From contig JAEYUW010000033.1 of assembly GCA_023432225.1 (NCBI GenBank), forward strand, positions 186,001-250,000: DNA of 64,000 bases, read 5' to 3'. The notes under the pieces were generated by a model. That model was not told the origin of the DNA. It searched no databases and was given only the letters and a program-made list of their open reading frames with translations. Below, piece after piece: positions 52,701 to 60,234 of the stretch. This DNA comes from Verrucomicrobiota bacterium. GTDB lineage: Bacteria > Verrucomicrobiota > Verrucomicrobiia > Opitutales > Opitutaceae. The number at the start of each line of letters is the position of its first letter. Positions within the stretch are counted from its first letter, which is position 1. The position numbers were made by a program, and so were the translations under genes.

Positions 52701-53019
52701 GACGGCTGACCGTGAGGGCGCCGCTTTTCTCGTCGGTGACGAGCACAAGGTCCGTGCCCGCAAGCATGCGATTCAGCGCGGCGCGCGCGGTGAATTCCCC
52801 TTTCACCGCCGCCGTCGTCACGCCTTGGACCAGCTTTGCCGGAAAGACGATCTCCACCTGCCCCTGCTTCGCCGCCTGCTTCAGCGTGACCGCCGCTTCG
52901 CCCGCCGGCACGTCGAACGCGCGGATCGGGGCGGCGGCTTGGGCGAGCAGCACCGAGAGCGTGAAGGCGATCAGCAGCGCCAGCTGGCGTGCGAAGGAGG
53001 AGCGGGGCGAGAATCTCAT
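49780..53019 (-). CDS. TonB-dependent receptor with STN domain, cassette 2
   Basis: 1079 residues. Signal peptide, STN domain (about 34-107, FDVPAGEAAVTLKQAAKQGQ), linker, plug with GLLQGG, APLYHDVVTRADIERLGVTS, VILINGRALPRSG, YAGSAIYGAGAIGGAINIIL, and a barrel ending FVYLSIKKSL. Receptor 1 aligns throughout, with long identical stretches in plug and barrel (for example LRASYSEGFYPP and IDYAHST), so the two are duplicates. The last residue is again Leu. It is preceded by a promoter element nearly identical to that of sigma 2. ATG 53019 starts the signal peptide. Confidence 0.93.
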   Translation of the reverse strand: MRFSPRSSFARQLALLIAFTLSVLLAQAAAPIRAFDVPAGEAAVTLKQAAKQGQVEIVFPAKLVQGVTTAAVKGEFTARAALNRMLAGTDLVLVTDEKSGALTVSRLPRDEKNDSSRPAEAAAANGSTSVKIRDGTVQLDAYEVTERRVDGLNNKGLLQGGPDAPLYHDVVTRADIERLGVTSLEELFRLIPQTSSPETGLQAFATNAQTVGGVSLRTSTMGLRGFDSTQTVILINGRALPRSGTNAGADLSRIPLAAIERVEILPYAGSAIYGAGAIGGAINIILRKEYAGKDLTTYVGTSTDGGATEFRVTYVDGRRFNSGRTNLTLTFSYQHREPLLGNDREYLAEAFRRYGPNSAVRLPGSGISAFEAYIAPAFAGVPALIVVSNSAPVSTDLGIPGAAGVRFAVVPAGTTAAQSFLLTPGAFAATAGRPSLNPRFGRSVLYEPLDAYSLNAQVEHEFIKDRLSAYGEFTIGYNRKDYSFPQGLSVTLSATDPMNPFRTGVTPGFVGRPVTVYFDTPDVPEPSVLAESEAARAVVGLKGKFASRWEWSADATIDYAHSTSSSNNPTTTLAALSALSGGTGAAPAATRRAIYPILADHGAYPLSAADAATYLPSIRFTGSHGLLYEGNSRLVGDVITLPAGPLRASLVGKYQKWEYEVGGAAQRTDAYAQLTTGAPFVDVPSSNDSNRTIRQGGAELSIPVIGKSWRPIPIESFDVQASTSYEANITSGTNASSGLPFTNTKNAHSSVVAGKLQLVRDLALRASYSEGFYPPNWTNLSSPQRVTVTAGNVPDPKRGLTTQGVSFNVLSGGNPDLRPETANSENFGIILTPRFAPGFTLSVDYWKIRKIDAITTIIYLDAIQKPDLYGFAVTRAAPTADEQAKGWLGLITDIDSRSINVAQTETEGVDSRLRYTRPAGALGLFTFNANATFTNRFQLKTSPTANAVNTAGAGGVVRWRGLASVTWNRARWSATLTGRYVGHYSASSTAPSSAYPNATGLDGGRIPAYLHWDIQGSYEIPARAGQGRWRDWVSATKWTVGVNNFLNEKPSFVTNGASFYNTFDDPRQRFVYLSIKKSL

Positions 53020-53039
53020 CAGGTGTGTGGTTTCAGCTC

Positions 53040-53080
53040 CCAAGACGAAATGTGCGCGCAATCACACTAAGGAAATTTCG
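53040..53080 (-). promoter_or_regulatory. Candidate ECF promoter of receptor gene 2
   Basis: On the minus strand CGAAATTTCCTTAGTGTG, 15 nt, CGTCTTGGG, 25 nt before the start codon. 15 of 18 upstream positions and CGTCT are identical to the element before sigma 2, with the same spacing. Confidence 0.6.
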
Positions 53081-53200
53081 GTGACGTTCGCGCGGCCGCG
53101 GCCCGGCGTTGGCCACGCCACGGCCACCTTTCGCTGCGCAACAAGGTGGTTTCTCCTGCAGGCGAAACGCCTGCGCCACGCGGACTCCCGCACGGTTCGA

Positions 53201-54220
53201 TCATCGGACCGCGTGGAGGATGATCGTGTCGCCGCGGCGCTCGACGCGCACGCTGCCGTTGGCCTCGAGCAGGCGCACGAAGCCCTCGACGTTGTCGGAA
53301 CGGAACGTCGCGACGATCGGCAGCGCCGCGAGCGACTCGTCGCCGATCGCGAGCTGCGTGCGATTGCGGACGTTGAACTCGGCAATGACCTGGGCGAGCG
53401 GCGTGGAATCAAAATCGAGCAAGCGCGGCTGCCACGCGAGCGCACGCGCGACATCCTCGTCCGTCACCGCCGCGATCGCGGGCGGTGGTGCGGCAAGCTG
53501 CGTCGGCACGATCGCGCGGTGGCCCGCCTCGACCAGCGGGATCTCCGGCGCCGCGTCATTGCCCGCGAGCGAAGGCGGTGGCGTGACATGCACTTTGCCT
53601 TCGGTGACGAGCACCTCGACCGCCTGCGGATCGAGCCGGACATTGAACGCTGTGCCGACCGCGCGCACGTCGACGCCGTTGGCGCGAACGATGAAGGGCC
53701 GCGCGGTGTTTTTCGCCACGGTGAAAAACGCCTCGCCGCGCACGAGCGCCAAGCGGCGCTCGCCGGGCGTGAAGTTCACGCTGATCTCGCTGTCGCCACG
53801 CAGCTCCACGGTCGAACCGTCCTCGAGCACGCGCGTGTTTTGTCCGACACTCGCCACCGCCGCCGGCGGCGCGACGGGCGGAGCGCGAAACTCCCGCCAG
53901 CCAACGAACGCGACTGCCAGCGCCGCAGCGGCGGCCAGCGGCGCACCCCACGCGACCCAGCGCAAACGCGCGCGGGGCTTCGCGAGCAAATCGGGGTTGG
54001 GTTCGGCGCTATGCTCGGGACGCCATTGCGCGAGCAGGTTGAATTCCTTCCACGTGCGCTGGTGACGCGCGAACCACTCGCCGTGCCGCGGATCGGCGGC
54101 GAGCCATTGAAAAAACTCGTCCTGCTCCGCGGCAGTCAGACCGCGATCGCGCCGGATCAGCCAGTCGGCCGCGGCGTGCTCGATGCGCTCCTCGTCGCTG
54201 TGGTGCGTAGCGTCGCTCAT
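53201..54220 (-). CDS. FecR-type anti-sigma regulator, cassette 2
   Basis: 339 residues. DUF4880 region (RRDRGLTAAEQDEFFQWLAA), membrane helix (about 90-107), FecR domain with AVGTAFNVRLDPQAVEVLVT, and STN-like C-terminus (LDFDSTPLAQVIAEFNVRNR, ATFRSDNVEGFVRLLEANGS). Overlaps sigma 2 by 4 nt. ATG 54220. Presumed partner of receptor 2 and sigma 2. Confidence 0.93.
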   Translation of the reverse strand: MSDATHHSDEERIEHAAADWLIRRDRGLTAAEQDEFFQWLAADPRHGEWFARHQRTWKEFNLLAQWRPEHSAEPNPDLLAKPRARLRWVAWGAPLAAAAALAVAFVGWREFRAPPVAPPAAVASVGQNTRVLEDGSTVELRGDSEISVNFTPGERRLALVRGEAFFTVAKNTARPFIVRANGVDVRAVGTAFNVRLDPQAVEVLVTEGKVHVTPPPSLAGNDAAPEIPLVEAGHRAIVPTQLAAPPPAIAAVTDEDVARALAWQPRLLDFDSTPLAQVIAEFNVRNRTQLAIGDESLAALPIVATFRSDNVEGFVRLLEANGSVRVERRGDTIILHAVR

Positions 54221-54753
54221 GCCCCACCCCTTTCGCGACGATATTTCGCCATGAATTGCGTGCACTTCTGCACGCCGATGGTGAGCTGGGCCGACACGGT
54301 GTGCTCGGAGATGCCGAGTTTCCGTGCGATGTCGGGCTGGGACATGCCGTAGACTTTGCGCAAGGTGAAAACCTGGCGGCAGCGGTCGGGCAGCGATTGG
54401 ATGGCTTCGGTCAAGAGTTCGAGTTCCTGGTTGCGCGCGACGGTCTCGGCGACGTCGTCGGCGTCATACAAGACGTCCCACTCTTCGTTTTCCGCTAAGG
54501 AAGAACTCGGCGCCACGCGCTGGTGGCGGATGCGGTCGAGCGCGAGGTTGCGCGCCGTGGCGAAGAGAAAGGCCTTCGGCGAATCGAGCTGCCCGCGCTC
54601 GTGGGCACGGATGACGCGCAGAAACGCCTCCTGCACGACGTCGTCGAGTTCGAGGCCGCTCGCGAAACGGCTGTGCAGCCACGCGCGCAACATCGGCTCG
54701 TGCGGCAGCACGTGCTCGGCGAACCAGCGGGAATGCGGAGAGTCCGGAGGCAA
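54217..54753 (-). CDS. ECF sigma factor (FecI-like), cassette 2; probable TTG start
   Basis: 178 residues. Region 2 (LDDVVQEAFLRVIRAHERGQ, ATARNLALDRIRHQRV) and region 4 (LPDRCRQVFTLRKVYGMSQP, KLGISEHTVSAQ). No ATG is available near the expected start. TTG 54753 places (M)PPDSPHSRWFAEHVLPHEP exactly where sigma 1 has MPPQDPEQARWF and sigma 3 has MPPDASPEVTRWF, so it is preferred over a GTG at 54870. The latter would translate the putative promoter. A TTG start may keep sigma levels low. Confidence 0.9.
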   Translation of the reverse strand: MPPDSPHSRWFAEHVLPHEPMLRAWLHSRFASGLELDDVVQEAFLRVIRAHERGQLDSPKAFLFATARNLALDRIRHQRVAPSSSLAENEEWDVLYDADDVAETVARNQELELLTEAIQSLPDRCRQVFTLRKVYGMSQPDIARKLGISEHTVSAQLTIGVQKCTQFMAKYRRERGGA

Positions 54754-54781
54754 AGGCGGCGAAAGATGACCTGACCTGAGC

Positions 54782-54822
54782 CCTAGACGTTTCAGCGGGC
54801 CGAGCACACTAAAAGAATTTCG
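54782..54822 (-). promoter_or_regulatory. Candidate autoregulatory ECF promoter of sigma gene 2
   Basis: On the minus strand CGAAATTCTTTTAGTGTG, 15 nt, CGTCTAGGG, 33 nt before the proposed TTG start. The match to the receptor-2 element suggests that sigma 2 recognises both. Confidence 0.6.
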
Positions 54823-54899
54823 TGCGCGTCCGAAAATGCACGGCGGGGTCGCCTGACCCGCCACGGTCACACGCGAAATCCGCGCAGCCGCCTTCGTGC

Positions 54900-54940
54900 G
54901 AAAGTGCGGGCGGGCTCAGGAGCCCCGCCCGGCACTTTTC
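54900..54940 (-). terminator. Hairpin after cassette 3, terminator or repeat unit
   Basis: AAAGTGCGGGCGGG and complementary CCCCGCCCGGCACTTT form a long stem with one bulge, 18 bp beyond the stop of TlpA gene 3. The core resembles the family E repeat. The T-run on the minus strand is short (CTTTCG), so termination is only probable. Confidence 0.55.
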
Positions 54941-54958
54941 CTCGGCCACCTCCACGTC

Positions 54959-56086
54959 TCACGGACTGAGCAGGCGCTTCACCTCTGCCTCAAGCTTTTC
55001 GCCGCGCGCGTTGGTGGAGACAACGCGGCCGGACTGATCCACCAGCAGCATCGCCGGAATCGAGTTCACTGCGAAACGGATCGCGAGTTCGTTGCGCCCA
55101 CCCTTCCCGTCGAAGTGCTGCGGCCACGGCATGTTTTCACGCGTCACGAAGTCGAGCAGCTTCTGCCGATCCTGCGTCCGGTCCAACGACACGCCGATGA
55201 TCTCGAAGCCGCGTTCATGGTATGCCGCGTAGACACGCTTCACGTTGGGGATTTCGGCAATGCACGGGCCGCACCACGTGGCCCAGAAGTCGATCAGCAC
55301 CACTTTGCCGCGCAGCTTCGCCAGATCTACTTCGCGACCGTCGACGGCGGTGAAGGCCAGATCGATCGGCTTGGCCAACATAGCTCGCACGCGCTCTTCC
55401 TCCGCGGCCACCGCGCGAGCCGCACCCACCTCGCTCGCCGCGAGTTCACGGAGAAACTCGCCTTCCTGCTCGGGCGCCGCAAAGCGCACGATCGAGAGCA
55501 ACCGGGTGTAGAGGCTCGTGACGGCTTCGTCCGCGGGAAAGCGCCGCGAATACTGTTCGATCGCGTCAAGCAGTGCGCGCCGCTTCGCCGGATCGGCCGG
55601 ATCGGCGTAGAGCCGACTCTCGAGCTCCGAGCGGGCCAGCCGCATCTTGAATTCCTCCGGCGCGTCCGCGGACTCGCGCAGGAGTGGGCGCAACTCCGCG
55701 AGGCGCGTCCGCGAGGCTTGCGCGCGCTCCTGATCGAGTTTCACCTGCCGCATGAAGTGCGGAACGAGCAGATCGAGCGACGGCCACTCGTGCTCCGGCG
55801 TCGCAATGAACAAGGGCGGCCGCTCGATCATCCAATAAATCGCCTGCCAGCGGCGCGGGTCGTTCGGGAAACGGCGACAGAAATCCGTCGCTACGTCGGC
55901 GAGCTCGATGCCACGCCGGCCACGCCAGATAAAACGGGCCGTCGCGCTGAGCGATTCCGGCGCTTCGCGGCCGGCGAGTTCGGCCACCACCGCCCATGCC
56001 GCATCGGCCGGAGCGGGTTCGGTTGCCTGCGCCAGCGCGGCGAACGGCCAAAGGACGGAAAGAAGAGCGAGGAGAAGGCGATGCAT
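54959..56086 (-). CDS. TlpA-like thiol-disulfide oxidoreductase, cassette 3
   Basis: 375 residues. Signal peptide (MHRLLLALLSVLWPFAALAQ), helical N-terminal region (about 25-225) with FPNDPRRWQA (DPRRW at 76-80), and a thioredoxin domain with WCGPC (Cys272, Cys275) and IPAMLLVDQSGRV. Its thioredoxin part is closest to that of cassette 1 (LIDFWATWCGPCIAEIPNVK). The start lies one base after the receptor-3 stop. Predicted periplasmic; target unknown. Confidence 0.9.
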   Translation of the reverse strand: MHRLLLALLSVLWPFAALAQATEPAPADAAWAVVAELAGREAPESLSATARFIWRGRRGIELADVATDFCRRFPNDPRRWQAIYWMIERPPLFIATPEHEWPSLDLLVPHFMRQVKLDQERAQASRTRLAELRPLLRESADAPEEFKMRLARSELESRLYADPADPAKRRALLDAIEQYSRRFPADEAVTSLYTRLLSIVRFAAPEQEGEFLRELAASEVGAARAVAAEEERVRAMLAKPIDLAFTAVDGREVDLAKLRGKVVLIDFWATWCGPCIAEIPNVKRVYAAYHERGFEIIGVSLDRTQDRQKLLDFVTRENMPWPQHFDGKGGRNELAIRFAVNSIPAMLLVDQSGRVVSTNARGEKLEAEVKRLLSP

Positions 56087-56087
56087 A

Positions 56088-59057
56088 TCAGAACTGTTTG
56101 CGCAGGGTGAGCACGTAGCGACGCAAGCGAGGGTCTTGCACGATGACGAACGACCGGGCCGCGTCCTCGGGCGACGGCTGATGGTTGAAAACATTGGGCA
56201 CCGAGACGGTCAGCTTCATGCCCTTGAACACGCGGCGAATGGTCTTCGCCTCGACCCAGGTCGCGCGGTCGAAATCGTAGGAAACTGTCGGCGTCCACTC
56301 GACGCGCGACGGCGCCGTATAGGTCTGGCTCGGGGAGATGCGATACTCGGATTGATAGGTGCCGGCCATGGCGAGATCCACCGGGCCGCGTCCCAAGGAC
56401 ACCGTGCCGCTGATTCGCCGCGGAAAATTCAGCGGCGCCCACGGATCACTGGCCGCCGCGCGATAGTCGTAGCGTTGCGGATCCGACATCTGTCCGCGGA
56501 AGGCAAAACGTCCCCACGGCGTGCGCCGGTGATAGCTCAACTGGTAATCGAAGCCGCTCGTGCGGGACCGCGCCGTGTTGATCGAACGCAGATCTAGCCC
56601 GATGATCGGCCCGGGCACGCCGCCGACGGCCGGGCCACGCGTGACTCGTTCCGGGTAACTGTCCACGAGCAACTGCGGCGTAAATTGGAGATCCTCAGCC
56701 CGATCGCGATAGTCGATGTCGTAGTGATCGACCGTGAACGAAAGACCCGGGATGAACGCGACATCGACCGCCACGCCCCAGTTCCACGTCACGGATTGCT
56801 CGGCGCGCAGATCGGGGTTTCCGCCCGAGACCGTCGTGACGACGCCTTGGACAAATTCATTGCGCAAAGGATCGAACAGCGTCGTGAACGGCCCGAAGTT
56901 TTGCTCGAACTCACTCAATGGCGCATACAACGCCGCCAACGAAGGAGCCTTGAAGCCCTCGCCGCGCGAGGCACGAAACGTGATCCATTTGACCGGACGC
57001 GCGAGGAAGCTGACCCGCGGCGTGGTCGCTTGGCCGAAGTCGTTGTGGTCGTCGATGCGACCGGCGAGGTTGAACTCCAGTTGCTCGAGCCACGGGAGAT
57101 TTTGCGCCGCGGAGACCAACGGAACCTGCAACTCGGCGAAGGCGGAGGTGACGGTGCGCTCCGGCGCCGTGGACAGCAACGGCGTGTTCGAGACGAACGT
57201 CACTTCGTCGGCGCGGTATTCTGTGCCGATCGCGACAAAAACGTCGCCCGTCGGCAGCGTGAAAACAGGACCGCTGACGTGCGCCGTGTAGTGGGACGAA
57301 CGCGTCTCATCGCGGCGGGGATCCGTGCGCGTGAGACTCTCGAGCAACCCCGGAGGATTGGGATTCGTTCCGGTCGAGCTGTCGTAGATGAGGATAGGAC
57401 GGCGCGTCGGATCAGGGTTGTTGATCGCCGCGTTCAGCAGCACGGAGTTGAAGCTCGAGCCGATGTTATCGCGGTAGTAGTCGCTCAGCATCGACGACGC
57501 GAAGGACGCCGCAGCCTCGTAATTCCAATTCGCCGACAAATCGCCGCGCGCGCCGAAAACGACCGAGCTGTTGCGGGTCGTCGAAACGCGGTGGGAGCGC
57601 GGCAGGTCGAGAAACACCTTGCTCAACTGCACCGGCACGCCGAACGGGTTGCCCGCGTAGCCCGCAGGGAGCAGAAGGTTCAGCACGCGAATCGGCCGGT
57701 CGGCAAACTCGGTGACCGCCTCACTCCAATTCGCGTCGAGAAAGAAACGGGCCGTCGGCTTCCAATCGTAGGCGAGTTGGACGAGCGCGTTGCGTCGCTC
57801 GGAGGGATTGATGGCGCTGAAAAACGGCGCGATGTCGAAACGCGGCGCGATGGGCCCGGCGGCTTGGTAGCTGGCCACCGTGAGATTTTGCCCGTTGGCA
57901 CCGACCGGAATTGCGACCGAGCGCGCGCCGATGCCGGGCAGCACGCCTGTGCGCGCGGTCAGACTTCCGGCTCCGCCCGGCGCCTGGTCGAGTGTCGAGG
58001 ACGCCCACGTCCCGCGGTTCTCCGTGCGCGTGAACCAGCGGTCGGCGAGCTTTTGCTCGTTGTTTTCGCGACAGCTCGCGCTCGCCGTCAGGGAGAACCG
58101 GCCGGAACGGTAACCGGTGCTGACGTTGACGCTTTTCACCGCGAGATCGGTTTCGAAGGTGTTGTCGTAGGTCAGGGTCACCTCGCTGCCGACGAAGTGC
58201 TTTTTGAGAATGATGTTTACGACGCCGCTCACCGCATCCGCGCCGTAGAGCGCGCTGGAGCCCGCCGTGAGCACCTCGATGCGGTCGATCATCGCCAGCG
58301 GAATGCCGTCGGGGTTGAACGCATCCGTGCCCGTGGCCTGGCCGCTGCGCGCCATCCGGCGGCCGTTCACCAAGACGAGCGTCGTATCGGAGCCGATGCC
58401 GCGAAGATTAAAATCAACCCGCGACTGCGAGGCGTAGGAAGTCGTGCCGCCGGTCAGGCCAGTGCCGCCGACGCCCGATGTGACGCCCAGTTGCGGAATC
58501 ATCGCGCGGAATTCGCCGAGCGAAGCGACGCCGGAGCGCTCGAAATCCTCCGCCGTCCACGTGAACACGGGATTGGCAGTCGCCTGCCCCTGCAGACTGC
58601 GAATGCGGGAACCGGTTACCGTGTAGTCCTCCATTTCGACCACGCCATTCTTCACGCGCGAACGCGGGTCATTCGCGTCCATCGCATTGACGCCCGCCGC
58701 CTCGCGGTCAGCGCGGCGGCTTGGGTCGTTTTTTGGTTCGGCAGGTGTTTCGCGGCGCACGGCAATCGCGCCGGTCTTCACGTCGATCGTCGCGATGAGA
58801 CCCGTGCCGGCGAGCAGCGCGTCGAGCGCTTCCTGCGCCGTCAGCGCGCCCTTCACCGCGGGCGTCTTCACGCCGCGCACCGTCTCAGCGGCGAAAAGCG
58901 TCTCGCGCCCCGAGATCGCGGAAAACTGTTTCAACGCGACCGCTGCGTCACTGACGGGAATGTCGTAATTTTTGCGCGAGGCCTCGGCGGCAAAGACCGC
59001 CGCCGAGAACAAAGCGCCGCACAGAACGGCGCGCACGAGGTGACAAAGGGTTCGCAT
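56088..59057 (-). CDS. TonB-dependent receptor with STN domain, cassette 3
   Basis: 989 residues. Signal peptide, STN domain (about 31-102, YDIPVSDAAVALKQFSAISG), linker with a TVTGSRI motif, plug (FTWTAEDFERSGVASLGEFR, LVLVNGRRMARSG, DRIEVLTAGSSALYGADAVS), barrel ending RYVLTLRKQF with the normal terminal Phe. The plug lacks the GLLQGG/YHDVV block of receptors 1 and 2 and instead looks like the common TonB receptor class with GSRI, so this cassette arose separately or diverged earlier. ATG 59057. Confidence 0.93.
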   Translation of the reverse strand: MRTLCHLVRAVLCGALFSAAVFAAEASRKNYDIPVSDAAVALKQFSAISGRETLFAAETVRGVKTPAVKGALTAQEALDALLAGTGLIATIDVKTGAIAVRRETPAEPKNDPSRRADREAAGVNAMDANDPRSRVKNGVVEMEDYTVTGSRIRSLQGQATANPVFTWTAEDFERSGVASLGEFRAMIPQLGVTSGVGGTGLTGGTTSYASQSRVDFNLRGIGSDTTLVLVNGRRMARSGQATGTDAFNPDGIPLAMIDRIEVLTAGSSALYGADAVSGVVNIILKKHFVGSEVTLTYDNTFETDLAVKSVNVSTGYRSGRFSLTASASCRENNEQKLADRWFTRTENRGTWASSTLDQAPGGAGSLTARTGVLPGIGARSVAIPVGANGQNLTVASYQAAGPIAPRFDIAPFFSAINPSERRNALVQLAYDWKPTARFFLDANWSEAVTEFADRPIRVLNLLLPAGYAGNPFGVPVQLSKVFLDLPRSHRVSTTRNSSVVFGARGDLSANWNYEAAASFASSMLSDYYRDNIGSSFNSVLLNAAINNPDPTRRPILIYDSSTGTNPNPPGLLESLTRTDPRRDETRSSHYTAHVSGPVFTLPTGDVFVAIGTEYRADEVTFVSNTPLLSTAPERTVTSAFAELQVPLVSAAQNLPWLEQLEFNLAGRIDDHNDFGQATTPRVSFLARPVKWITFRASRGEGFKAPSLAALYAPLSEFEQNFGPFTTLFDPLRNEFVQGVVTTVSGGNPDLRAEQSVTWNWGVAVDVAFIPGLSFTVDHYDIDYRDRAEDLQFTPQLLVDSYPERVTRGPAVGGVPGPIIGLDLRSINTARSRTSGFDYQLSYHRRTPWGRFAFRGQMSDPQRYDYRAAASDPWAPLNFPRRISGTVSLGRGPVDLAMAGTYQSEYRISPSQTYTAPSRVEWTPTVSYDFDRATWVEAKTIRRVFKGMKLTVSVPNVFNHQPSPEDAARSFVIVQDPRLRRYVLTLRKQF

Positions 59058-59095
59058 AGTGTGGAGGGGCTCGGCCGGCGAACACCGGCCACCTA

Positions 59096-59136
59096 CCAAG
59101 ACGAACCGCCGAAACAATGCCGTAACATTTTCTCGC
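59096..59136 (-). promoter_or_regulatory. Candidate ECF promoter of receptor gene 3
   Basis: On the minus strand GCGAGAAAATGTTACGGC, 15 nt, CGTCTTGG, 43 nt before the start codon. The -10 is identical to receptor 2; the -35 (GTTACGG) differs, as expected for a different sigma factor. Confidence 0.45.
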
Positions 59137-59148
59137 CCGCGCTCCGTC

Positions 59149-60174
59149 TCATCGCGCGCGGCGGAGAATCGTGCGGCCCTCGCCTTGCGGCTCCGCAACC
59201 ACGCCGAACGAGGGATCGCTGGCGAGCAGCCGGATGAAGCCGTCGACATTGTCCGGCCGGAACGTGCCACCGATGCGCAGCGTGCCGAGCTCGCGGTCGC
59301 CGATCTCGATTTGGTGGCGATTGAGGCGATTGAATTCAACCACGGCGTCCGCCAGCGGCGTCTCGTTGAATTCGAGGCGCGGCGCCTGCCAGGCGAGTTC
59401 GCGTGCGATGTCGTCGACCGTCACGGACGCGAGATGCGGCGCGGCCTCAGGCGCGCGTGACACGATGGCTTGTTCGCCCACCGAAACGTAAGCCGGCTCA
59501 GTCGAAGTCGGATTGGCGGGCTGCGCCACCTCCACGCGCCCCTCGGTCACCAGCACCTGCACCTCGCGCGCTCCGAGCCGGACATTGAACGCCGTGCCGA
59601 CCGCGCGCACTTCGACGCCGGCTGCATCGACAATGAACGGGCGTGCCTTGTCCTTCCACACCGAGAAGTGCGCCTCGCCGCCCGTGAGTTTCACACGGCG
59701 CTCCTTTTCCGAATATTGCACGACGAGTTGCGTGCCGTCGCGCAACTCGACGCGCGAGCCATCGGGCAACGCGAGGCGCTCGTTGACGCGCAGGTAGGAT
59801 TTCGGCGCCGCGGCGACGGCCGTGTTTTCCGCACCCGGACGCGTGAGCAGGAAAACAAGCGCCACCGCCGCGGCGGCGGCCAAGCCCGCCGACGCCCAGC
59901 GCCACCACGCGCGGCCGCGCGCGGGCGGCGGCGCGAACAGCTCGGGATTCGGCTCGGTGTCGTTCGCGGGTGTCCACTCGTAGAGCTGCATCATGCGCTC
60001 GAGTGCGGCGGCGTGCTGTTGCAGCGCCTCGGCGTGTCGCGGGTCGGCCGCGAGCCATTGCATGTAGTCATCCTGTTCGGCCGCGCTCAGGCCGCGATCG
60101 CGCCGCGCGAGCCATGCGGAGGCGGCATCGAGGATTTCGGCGGAAATGGGTTGATGATGCGAGTCAGCGTTCAT
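59149..60174 (-). CDS. FecR-type anti-sigma regulator, cassette 3
   Basis: 341 residues. DUF4880 region (RRDRGLSAAEQDDYMQWLAA), membrane helix (about 92-111), FecR domain (VRAVGTAFNVRLGAREVQVL), STN-like C-terminus (LEFNETPLADAVVEFNRLNR, GTFRPDNVDGFIRLLASDPS). Unlike cassettes 1 and 2 it does not overlap the sigma gene; 60 bp separate them. ATG 60174. Confidence 0.93.
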   Translation of the reverse strand: MNADSHHQPISAEILDAASAWLARRDRGLSAAEQDDYMQWLAADPRHAEALQQHAAALERMMQLYEWTPANDTEPNPELFAPPPARGRAWWRWASAGLAAAAAVALVFLLTRPGAENTAVAAAPKSYLRVNERLALPDGSRVELRDGTQLVVQYSEKERRVKLTGGEAHFSVWKDKARPFIVDAAGVEVRAVGTAFNVRLGAREVQVLVTEGRVEVAQPANPTSTEPAYVSVGEQAIVSRAPEAAPHLASVTVDDIARELAWQAPRLEFNETPLADAVVEFNRLNRHQIEIGDRELGTLRIGGTFRPDNVDGFIRLLASDPSFGVVAEPQGEGRTILRRAR

Positions 60175-60234
60175 GCTACCACCTCGGTCGTTGCCGCGCC
60201 GTTTCTGGAAGGCGAATACTGACGCGTCGATTGC

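Noticed and set aside
56685..59237. An 850-codon plus-strand open frame opposite receptor 3
   Set aside because: Antisense shadow: highly charged, no domain, and the minus strand has a full TonB receptor.
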